NCBI GenBank assembly: GCA_905116865.2
Contig: CAJHNH020000811.1
Coordinates: forward strand, 112,501 to 176,500
DNA length: 64,000 bases
Source: Candidula unifasciata
Taxonomy: Eukaryota; Mollusca; Gastropoda; Stylommatophora; Geomitridae
Reading direction: 5' to 3'
In this document: positions 9,939 to 21,600 of the stretch, one piece after another
How positions within the stretch are numbered: position 1 is the first letter of the stretch
How the letters are laid out: the number at the start of each line of letters is the position of its first letter
Notes under the pieces: generated by a model
The model's input: only the letters and a program-made list of their open reading frames with translations
What the model was told of the DNA's origin: nothing
Databases searched by the model: none
Made by a program: the position numbers and the translations under genes

Positions 9939-12900
9939 GTAAGTAGTCTGTTTCTTGAAATCTCCTTGAATGTTCATACATTTCATTGTCCTCTTGTGCC
10001 GTTATATATCACACAGGACTCGAATTCTATTCATCAACTCTGTTCTGTTCTGTGCTATCAGTACCATTTCATGGATGGAATCCAAGCCAGCAGCCTTGGC
10101 CTCTCTTAGCAACGTTACATTAATATACAAAAAAGAGGAGGCTGTGTTGTCTCGAGGCATGGTGTCCGCCTCGAGTGCTAGAGGTTCTCTCGAGGCATGG
10201 CGTTCGCCTGGAGTGCTAGAGGTTCCTGGTTAAATTCCCGGTAAGGGCTGGGACTTCTAGTATTTTCTCTGGTCTCTGGGTAGTGAGATCGGACCCCCGT
10301 GTGCATTGTTGCACACGTAAGAAAATCCCTTCGCAGTTGGAAATTGAAAAGAGTAGCCTAACGGCGCTGCGCGGGCAAATTTTGGAGTTACAAATTTACC
10401 CAAAGTATTTCAGGATCCTCGCTGGTGCTACAGAGCCTGTGCCCTGTGCTGAGCTTCTTCAGACTCAGACTTCAGTTAGAAGAAGAATCGAGCACTTATG
10501 GGTTAATACCCGTGTGCAATGATGTTGATCCGTTGTTCCAACTTCACACTTCAAAATTAATATACAAAATATATTTTCAAACTAAAGAGTGAGATAAATG
10601 CTGGATTACGAGTTGGGTTTTACAAACAGTACAGACATATCAATCAGTTGGAGAACCTCAAAATAATACATGACAATTGGCGTATTTCATTTGTGAATGC
10701 TGTAAAATATATAAGAGAAAAGGTTAAGAAATGTGTATCGTCCGTTACGACATTTCCATCTTTTTAAACGAGTGTACCATATAGTCACACGGAGGCAGGG
10801 GATCACAGTCCATCACAAAAACAATTAGGGACAAGAAATGAAGCTCCAGATTTCCATATCACAACAGCCTGGGCAGTATTAGAGAATCAGTGTCACCAAC
10901 GCAGGGTGACCCCTCACTTGGCCTACTTTGTTAACTACAAAATAAAAGATGTCACTAATAAGTGTAGAATAAAGCATGCAGCAGAAGCTGCCGGATCAGT
11001 AGAGCAGTGCTCTGTTTATCAGCCTTATCTTCAATTCCAAACCAGCTTCCAACCAGGAATAACGACCTGCTTTGCCCTTGTCACAACGGTGAGGCTTCAG
11101 GCTGCACTTCCTAGCTCTAGGATAAAGTTAGCAACTTTCCCGTATCGCGTATAGTAAAGATCACTTTTTCTCACTTTTAGGTGCATCGGGCATATGGGAA
11201 GAGCACCCATATTTTTGTCAGACCAATCGGCACTAGGTGAGTAATACGGCTAGCATTAGGCCGGCCGTCTTTACTTCCCCAGGACATACATCCTGGTACC
11301 CATTTTAGGCTGGGTCGACCTGCGACGCCCCATACCATGATAAAAATCCAAGCAGCCAGCAGTGGGTTTCGATCGCGGTGTGTTGGAATTACGAGTCAGA
11401 CTCGCAACGCCTAAGCCACAGACGTCGCTGTATCACGTATAGCGTAATTAATTAACGTTTAAACTCTAAACTGACAACGCATCTTTTTCTAATTCAAGGA
11501 CAATAAAGAGCTGGTGGTTAAAGGAACAGGTCTTTCCCCTCAAGTATCGAGGTCGCCGTCACCAGACAGTAGCATCTTCTCTGATAGTGGGACCGAGAGA
11601 AGCGAAGATTATACAGTCCTGGATGGGGTCAAGTAAGCGTACCTAATACCTCATACGTTCATCATCATTATCACATCGTCAGACCCACACATATTGGACC
11701 AAAAGTTATTTACTTCGTAACCGTTTTGTGGTGCCCATACATACCTGTGCTATTTGTCCACGGCCAGCTCCAGATATAAGGACATACAGCTGAAACGGGA
11801 ATTCCCGTTTTTGTGAGGCTGGTGTGGCCGGTCAGTGGTAATAATTGTTACTGAGTGGATTTATACACATTTTGAACTAGTTTAATTAATTTGCAACATG
11901 TTTTATTGAATGAATTTTTTTCCGTTATTTTGTTATGGGAGTTCTTGACTTATCCTTTTTCAGATACTTCTATGTAAAAAGGATAATTCCACACTTTTAG
12001 ACGCATTAGGCACATAGGACTAGACCTATATTTATAGACCAATCAGCACCTGGTGGGTGATGGGTCAGCATCACACCGGCCGCCTTTACTTCCCATGACT
12101 CCACCTGGTACCCATTCAAGGCTGGGTCGACCAGGGAGCAAAGGTCCTTGTTTGACAAATGTCTAGTACTGTCAGGACCAGAACCCACAACTTTCCGATC
12201 CACAGGAGGGCGTCTAGGTGCTACAGCAATACCTAGTTACAGCTGTGTGGCAGTAAATACCTAGTTACAGCTGTGTGGCAGTAAATACCTAGTTACAGCT
12301 GTGTGGCAGTAAATACCTAGTTACAGCTGTGTGGCAGTAAATACCTAGTTACAGCTGTGTGGCAGTAAATACCTAGCTAGAGCTGTGTGGCAGTAAATAC
12401 CTAGTTACAGCTGTGTGGCAGTAAATACCTAGTTACAGCTGTGTGGCAGTAAATACCTAGTTACAGCTGTGTGGCAGTAAATACCTAGTTACAGCTGTGT
12501 GGCAGTAAATACCTAGTTACAGCTGTGTGGCAGTAAATACCTAGTTACAGCTGTGTGGCAGTAAATACCTAGTTACAGCTGTGGGGCAGTAAATACCTAG
12601 CGTATTTTGTTCTCCTTGTGTTTTGTTAGTATTCCTAAATTTTTTCATTTGTGTGGTGACCTCTTAGTATACTAGTCCAAAGACACAACAATTGTTAGAA
12701 ATAAATTATCATCATCATTGCATAGACCAGGACTTCCAAAACTGGGTTTCTCCCCGAGATCTGGTTTTTTGACCTCTTGGGTTCAGATTTTGGAATCTTG
12801 GTATTTAAAAAAAAAATATATATTGCTATTTAAAAGTTGGCAAATGTTGCGTTTCTTAACTATAAAATGTGTATTTTTTATCATTCTTGTTTTTTTTTTT

Positions 12901-15900
12901 TTTTTTTTTTTGTGGTTCTTTCTTATGTATTGCTGGGTTGTTTGTTTGCTTGTTGTTTTGCTTTGTGTAGTCAGCTTAGCTTGGGTTTTAATTTTTAAAA
13001 ATCCCATTGGCAGCTCTTGTGTAGACCGTTCTTTACAGAACATCTTAGCATCACAGTCCAGCTGAAACAAACTCGATCCCCCAACTCTGCAGCCTCGTGC
13101 CTTTACCTGCCCAGGGTATCTGTCATGTCCCTTGTAGTGCATACTACTTCCCGTCCCTTTTAGGATGAAATTTTTCTATATTTGAAGCCCTACTCTGGCT
13201 CTTGCCAGGGGCCGCGATATAGCCTGGCAATAAATATGGCCTAAAGGCTGAACGCGGTTTCTGTGACCTCTCCGCGGTGATCCTCACCCACATGGTGACA
13301 CATTGTGTCATCGGGTGTTTATCGCTTGTATGATGTCCTGGTGGGATAGAAAAGTCAGTCAGTCAGCTATGTCCCGTTCCCAATTTAGATCTGATTGGCC
13401 CCTGCCACATTCATCCTGCTAAGATAATAAATGGCACTTAATCAATTAATTAGTTAATTTCAATTTCAGGGAGATGAATGAGATGCTCTTGAAGCAGATA
13501 CAAGCCATTCGTCGACAGATCGATATCAGCGAGAAAACTTACAATGAGGAAAAGGCCAAGCTTATAGCTAGCAAGAACACAGAGCTTCGGCAGAGAGACA
13601 ACGAAATCAGCAACCTGACACACTCCTTACAAAGCAAAGATGAAAACATTAATCAGCTGAAGAGAGTTGGAGCTGAGAAAGATAAACTGATTCAAGATAA
13701 AGGAGTGGAAGTTGAAAATCTTAAAAATATGATCGAGCAGATACAAGACAAAGCTAAGAAGATTCACAAAAAGGTGCTGAATTAACTTTAGTTATTTTTC
13801 TAGTATTGTTGAATGCCAAGATCGTTTCAGAGGTTCCAGGTAGTTGAAGTCCTTTGAATATTCTCTCCAAGAATGCAGGTGTGTTGGGAAATGAACAAGT
13901 AGAAATATTGGCTGGTTCTGCACCGCTTGGTTATAAATTGAGGCACGAGAAGCCTAATGTCACCAATGCCCTTTGGGAGCGAGTAAATAGTCTTCTTCTT
14001 CTTCTTCTTCTTCTTCTTCTTCTTCTTCTTCTTCTTCTTCTTCTTCTTCTTCTTCTTCTTCTTCTTCTTCTTCTTCTTCTTCTTCTTCTTCTTCTTCTTC
14101 TTCTTCTTCTTCTTCTTCTTCTTCTTCTTCTTCTTCGCGTTTACCAGCTGGTAACTCCGGCGGAAAGTTTTGGTTGGTCGTCCACTTCTGAACTGCAATA
14201 CTGTTCCAGAACCCGAAGAGAGCAAGCAGCGAGGAGTGACAAGGGATCTGATTGACGCTCAACTCTCTCTGTGTAGGGGATAGACCTGTAGCTCTCAGCC
14301 TTCCTAATGCCGGCACCATTTAATATAGTTCCCTCATGTTGTAGCGAACCCAAACAATTATTTTCATTCATAACTTCAATAAATAAGTGTTTAAGGAGGG
14401 TCTTAGATGACCCCTGTGAAGGGTCGTTCGACCCAAAAAACAGGGTCGTGACCGGCAGGTTGAGAACCACTGGGCTAGACGGATATGCAATCAGTCTGCT
14501 ACCGATACCATCTAGTTTGGAACTCTGCGCTTGCTGGTGAAGATGGGGACAGAGCGGTTATGAAAATGTCCAGCATGCTATGATATCGGTTTTAATTATC
14601 TAATAACTCACAGGATTTTCGATCTTTATTTCTGTCATCAGCCATCGCCTTTTGATCTCAGTTCTATAAAGCACGGTAATTACGGTAGAGCAGTGGCTAG
14701 ACGTTTGCTTGCTGACCCACAGATCTTGGGTTCGAATCAATAAAGCGTCGGATTTGTGTTTACTTATCCTTGGCTGGAATGTCTGCTGTGAACTCGGCTG
14801 CCGCTGGAATCGAACCTGGCACTACGGAATTACCAAGAGAGCTCACAACAGCTACATTATCGAAAAACCTAATAGATACCAGAAGACCTCGTCATCTATA
14901 TAAATGGGGCAGTTATTCGTAGGTTGTAGTCAAGGTGGGCATATTCAACGCAGGTGAATGGGAAGAGTCTACCTTTAGATGACAACGGAGATGGCAGCTA
15001 TCACATAGACACGTGTATGAGTATCAGAACACGGCTATGTATGCATGAGTATCAGAAGAAACAGAAAGCAGGGATACGTGTATGAGTATCAGAACAGAAA
15101 GCAGTTGTGGCAGCTATCACAGGGACACGTGCCTAAGTGGCAGAACAGAAAGCAGTTTTCTAAAATAATCTTACGGCTGCGCGGTGCTTGATGGGACTTA
15201 TACAGTATGATTCTCATTCTTAGATTGTTAATCATGTGGCCTGCAATCCTAGAAGAGCTGCTCCCAGCAGACAACATCAATGGTACACATTATTGCAGGT
15301 ATTGTTAAAAGCTACTCGCCTATCCTTTACACGATGTTGCAGAACCATCCCCGGGATTTTTGGCTGATTTCCTCTAGTCTTACGTTCAGAGTTTGCCATT
15401 TCCCATGTATGGTCGGCTCCCGACACTACTGTCAAAACCAACCCAAAGCCAAATCACCCGCAGTTGGGATCGAACCCGACACCCTGAAATTACGAAACTC
15501 ATTCACAACATCTAAGCCACAGACGCTGAATCATCATCATCATCATCCTATGTGTCGTTAGGTCACCAGTTTCTGATGACTGTCTGATCAGCTCTCTCCA
15601 CCTTTGGCGGTCAGTTGTGATGGACTTCATGGTTGCATGTCTTAGGCCTGTCCAGTCAGTCAGGTTCTGTAAACAGATCTTTCTTCGTCTGCCTCTTCTC
15701 CTCTTTCCCTCTACTGAGCCTTGCAGTATTGTTTTTGAGAGGCCGTTAGATCTTATTACATGTCTATACCATTGCATTGTTTCGACTTTTCACTGTAGTT
15801 AAAAGAGGTTTATAGTTGCTAATGTTTATCAGGTGAAACGAGCTCAGCGAAAAACTCCAGCAAAAGCGGAGGAGGACAATGCAACCGAAAGCCTTCAAGA

Positions 15901-18552
15901 TGACGAGATTCAACAGCTGAGATCAGAAATGGAAGAGCTGAAAGTTCGAGTAGCATCACTGGAAGATGAACTAGCCAAAGCCATTGAGGTTTGCTATTTT
16001 GACAATTATGTCTTGTCTTTGCTTCTTTGTTGGGGTGCCGCCGTGATGTAGTGGCTAGACACTCGCCTGCGGATCGGAAGTGTGGGGGTTCGGGTGCCGA
16101 GAGAGACAGGTTTTTTTTTTCAAACATGACCCTGGCTGCCAGCTCGACATAGAGTGGGTACCAGGTATAGTCCTGGGAAGTAAATGCAGCCAGCGTGATG
16201 TTAACCACGTCATCTTTCAAGTGCCAAATTGTCTATTCAATTTAGGTCAAACCCTATGTGCTCAAAATGCCCGAAGGTGTAGAAAAGGCTCCCTTACTTC
16301 GCTTTTGCTTCTTTTTGAGAAAATGCCCGGGATTCAACATAACCATAGTTAATGATTAAAACAAAAACAAAAACCCTCCCCTCTCCCCTTAACAAAAAGG
16401 TCGATACAAAATCACTTCATGACGTCGTTCGATTGATCCATCACTTTATCACCACCGAATTGCCACCAAAATGTTTACCACATCATCCTAAAATTTAAGA
16501 ATATCAGTCTTGACGTCTGACCAATTAAACAGATCCCAGATAATCCGTTCAACCTGCAAAGAAGTTATAATTAGGGCACCTGTAACGGCCACACACACAA
16601 GTCCCGGCTGTGCTTCTAAAAAAAAAAAAACGTCAATTTTCCCGTTTGCTAAAAATCAGGGAATTAGTTTTGGAACGCACTCATATTTATTTCTGAAGAC
16701 GTTATTCAATTTCATAGTTTTATATACCTTTAATGCCTCAGATATGTTGGTGTAAGTTTTCATAGAAGCATTTTTTTCCTAGGATGAATATTGCCTTAGT
16801 GTGCTCCAGCATTTTTATTTCTAGTGCTTCTACCAATTCATTGTCGGCTCTGTGGATACGTCGATGCGAGCGCTTCGTAATGCCGGGATGCCGGGTTCGA
16901 TCCCAGCTGCAGGCCATGTGCCTTGTGTTGGTTTCGACAGTGGTATCAAGAAAGCCAACCGTCCAGAAAGTAATGGCAAACTACTGAACGTAAATTTGCC
17001 TAGAAAAACCACACAACAGCCAGGGGCTGATGGGGTTGGTTCTGCAACGTCCTGTAAAGGATACCAAACTAACTAACCTACCAATTCATCACCAATCCTG
17101 ACATGTTCCAATTGCCAATCTGGCTGCTGGTGTCCCCTGATTCCTGCAGTCACCTAGGACCTTTTTCAGACGCTTACCCTTGTTTACTAGTCGTCAGACG
17201 TCCCGAGGGTGCTATATAGCAGAAGCAACACTCAAGTACGCCTTCGTCTCCATGCCACCTTGTGCCTGGAAGAACGAGGATGTACAGCATTGTGTGACAT
17301 GAGGTGTTGTCTCTTGCGAATCTAAGGGTCAGTCTCCGGGCTTCTTTTTGCCCTTTCTCTAGTTTATTTTATTCTCTCAATGCGTATGCGGTTGGATGTT
17401 TATTTTCCTTTCTCGCTGTCTCTTATTCTCTGACTATTCTGGAAATTTACTAGTAATATTTGCTCAAGAGTCTGGGTGGATGTATAGCCTGTCTCTTAGG
17501 TTAGTTGCGAATCCTTTACAGGACGTTGCAGAACCAACCCCAGCAGCCCATGGCCGTTGTGTGGTTTCTCTAGGCAATTTACGTCCAATAATTTAGCATG
17601 TCTGTAGAACCCCATAAATACATGGTGAGTTCAGGGGGCTGAGTGGTCTCGAGGTATGGTGTCCGCCTCGAGTGCTGAAGGTCTCGGGTTAAAGCCCCGG
17701 TAAGGGCTGGGATGTTTTTTACGTGGACTTCTAGTAACCACGAGGCAGACCAAGAAGACGATGGCGAGATAATGTCCAGACAGTCCTGCAAACACTTGGT
17801 GTCACCAACTGAAAAGAGAAGGCCAACCAGAGAGAGGAATAAAGGCGGATGATATCTGCAGCAATGAACCTCAAAGGCTCGACATGCTGAAGACGAAGAA
17901 GAAGAAGACTGACTTCTAGTAATTTCCCCTGGTCTCTGTGTAGTAAGATCGGACGCCCATGTGTACTGATGCGCACGTAAAAAGTCCCGTGGCAGCTGAA
18001 AATCAAAATGAGTAGCCTAGCGGCGCCGTTCGGGCAAAATTTGGAGTTAAAAATCTACCACAGTATTTCAGAATCCTCGCCGGTGCTACAGAGCCTGTGA
18101 TTGCGCTGAGATTCTTCGGATTCAGACTTGAGTTAGAAGAAGAACGGAGCACTTATAGCACCCGTGTTATCCGTTGTTCAAACTTTTAACTTCTATTATA
18201 TTTATAATGTTGTTTCTCTAAAGGTGATTCAAGAGCAAAATGAACAAATGGGCATCATGAGTGATGAAAAAAAGGACATTGAAGCTAAACTATCTGAGAA
18301 ATTTAAAAAGATGTCTGAGTCAATGAGACGGGATGTGGAAAGAACCTGCCAGGTAAATGTAAAAGCTCGTTAGTTACGAACTCGATTAAGAAGAACACTG
18401 ACACTCGGATAACATGAACACAATTGTGGTTCCTGCAAGGATGTATTAATCTGAATACTCAGTTAGCACAAATTTGTGTAGTAAAAACCTAATTTTTCGG
18501 CCCGTTTGGAATTCGTGTTAATGAAGATTTAGTGTAGTTTTAGATATTTTTG

Positions 18553-18642
<90 letters not shown>

Positions 18643-21600
18643 GCATGAAGTGTCGCGAACGGCGACACAGACTGACTGACTGACTTTCTACCCCACCAGG
18701 ACATCACACAAGCGATAAACACCCGATGACACAAAGTGCCACCATGCGGATGAGGATCACCGTGGAGAGGTCCCAGAAACCGCGTTCAGACAATTGGCCA
18801 TATTGATGGCCTGCCTATATTGCGGCCCCTGGCAAAAGCCAGAGTGGGGCTTCAAATAACAAAAAATTACGTCTTAAGAAGGACGTAAAGAATGAAACAA
18901 CGGCGACACAGGCAGACAGTTTCTTATCAGCTGTCCGTACTGGTGGCAGAGCACTTGTGGTTTATAACCGTGTGCAATGACGCTGGTTCACATATCCCGT
19001 CTTTACCTTTTTATCTGGCATATTTGTATGCAGACTGCTAGTTCTCACCTCTCAGCTAGATTTGAAGGAAACATCTCAGGTGTTCACCCCATTTGAGATT
19101 TTTATTAGGAGGGCAGTCTATTATTTTGTCACTAACATGGGGCCCTGGAACCCACACAGAGAAGATCATACGTGAATGCGTTATGCGTCAACAGCGACAC
19201 GCATCTGATGTAGAATGTTGAATTTTGAATCGACATCACAGCACTCGGGACACTCCCATAAGCACTCTGTCCCCATCTTTAGCAATAAGCGAAGAGTTCC
19301 AGTTTCAGTGGTACCAGTAACTGTCTGATTATACAGCCATTTCGCTTTTCTCTTCAGTATTTAGCATCGGCAAAATCCCTTGGTAACTTCTCGCAGCGCC
19401 TTTCTTCTCAGACCGTAATGTTCTATCCGTGTCTCTGCACTGTTCACTCGCTACCAACCGAAACACCTAGATCAGAGAGATCCACGGCTGTAAATGTCCG
19501 ATCTCGCGAGCAGTGGAGCACACCAGCTGTTCTTCCTTGAAAGCTTGGTCTGGCCCTGCGAGTACAGGTATCTACAGGGTGAAAGGGGCACACTTAGGTC
19601 ATAAAACCCTTAATCAGGAAAACGCTTCTACAATCAAGACCGTTGTGCATGATAGAAGAGACACAAAACAAAACCGATCTAGAGGAGACAGTTAGTTAGT
19701 TGCGCATCCTTTATAGGAGCACGGCCAACTCTAGATATAAATAGGCCAACTGGGTCAACGGGGATTCCCGTTCTTGTGCAAGAATTGAGTCCCTCTGTGT
19801 TAACAGTTTTTATCGAGGAGATGTATACACAAATTAAACTACAGTTTCATTAATTTTCTACATATTTTATAGAACTATACGTCATTTTTAAGGTAAATAA
19901 GTGTGCCGAATAAATATAAAAATAAAGGCTTTTACAGACAAACAAAAATGCTTTTGCTATAGTCAACATGAATATAAACATCAATAACGTTTAGATGTAA
20001 ACTAAAATTTGTTCCAGCAAAAGTAAAGAAATATCAGTGTTAACTCCTTGATTCTGAGAGGGTATTGTTGCATCAGAGGAGCGGGGAGGGGGGGGGGAGG
20101 GAGGGGTGACATTTGTACTTTATCAAATTTAGCGCATAAAAATACTGCTATGAAACATACACATATCATACATAACATAAATATAAATGATTGATGTTAT
20201 TATTATTATTAGTAGACTACTACAACATATAATTATACTGTTATTTAGTAATTAGTAAACAAGCACAATCAGTATGAAATTGATATGTGCAATACTTTTT
20301 TTTCACCCAGAGTAGTTTTCTTAACAGTACTTATAGCACTACTAAATATGTATCCTCAAGGTACAAACAGCACAAACAAATTTGTCCAGTTTCATCTTGT
20401 TGGATTAAATCAATTCCTTATCATTGCGAATTTTTTTGGTAACAAATATGCATAAGAAGTGGATGAACAACCAGAAGTTTCCGCAAGAGTTTACAGCCAG
20501 TGTTCGCAAAGCAAAGCAAAAGCCAGTTTACAAAAATTAACACAGACCGTACAACTGCAAATATGCAAGAGAAGTCGATGAACTACCAGAAGTTTCCCCA
20601 AGAGTTTACAGCCAGTGTTCGCGAAGCAAAGCAAAAGCCAGTTTACAAAAATTAACACAGACCGTACAACTGCAAATATGCAAAAGAAGTCGATGAACTA
20701 CCTGAAGTTTCCGCAAGAGTTTACAGCCAGTGTCCGCAAAGCAAAGCAAAAGCCAGTTTACAAAATTTATCACAGACCTTGCTGTGAGAGTTTAGTTAGT
20801 AAATTAAATATTATTTTCATCCACTTACCTAGAGCTCCAAAATATCTTGACACAATTTATCCACAGTGTGGTTGCACCATTTATGCACAGTCAATATGAA
20901 AGCATTAGTTTTCTTCCAACACAAGATAGTTTGCACCTGACAGCTGTCAATATTCTCCAGATATGGCTTCTAAATTACCTGTTTGTACTTTCCCCAAAAG
21001 TAAGATTTCTACATTTAAAGTAGAAAGAGAATAAACAGCCATTTCCCAAAAGTCCAAACTACTGACTAGAAACAGTGACACACACATCACAACACGACTG
21101 TCTTCCGTGAATTAAAATTAAAATTAAAATAGCTGTATATCCACTTCACAATATCCGCTTGTAGATTTGTAATACGAATACGTTTAGAACACAGGACTTT
21201 GTAGGCAAATTAAAATGTCACACAATGCAACATGAAAACGCTTGCTCTAACCTATTTTCGAGGGGACTCCTCCAAAATGTACCGTGATTCAGTTGTCAGG
21301 ACTGTATATTTACAGCCGGAGGTGGGTGGACCTACGTGCCTATAGGCATGGGAAATCACAATCGTGAACATGGAATGTCTTGTTAGCGGGTGGCTCGGTG
21401 CCAGGCGTATGGACTCCATCAGGACATCCTCTGCCTCTTCCCTAGCAGGCAGGCAATACTAGGGTGACAGTTTACTCCTGCATTGAAATAATATGCTCTA
21501 TGGATTTTGTACTTAACGCAAATGATGTAGAATAGAAAACAATTCATGAATGCATCCCTTGCATGTCTTTCCAGTGTTCCATAAAACGTCTTATTCTATT

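Noticed and set aside
13827..14319. Poly-Lys, poly-Glu and poly-Leu open frames
   Set aside because: All derive from the (TTC)n tract of a family B tail.
16843..16920. tRNA-like sequence with GGTTCGATCCC
   Set aside because: Recurs at 31500 and 49630 with the same long body, so it is a SINE head.
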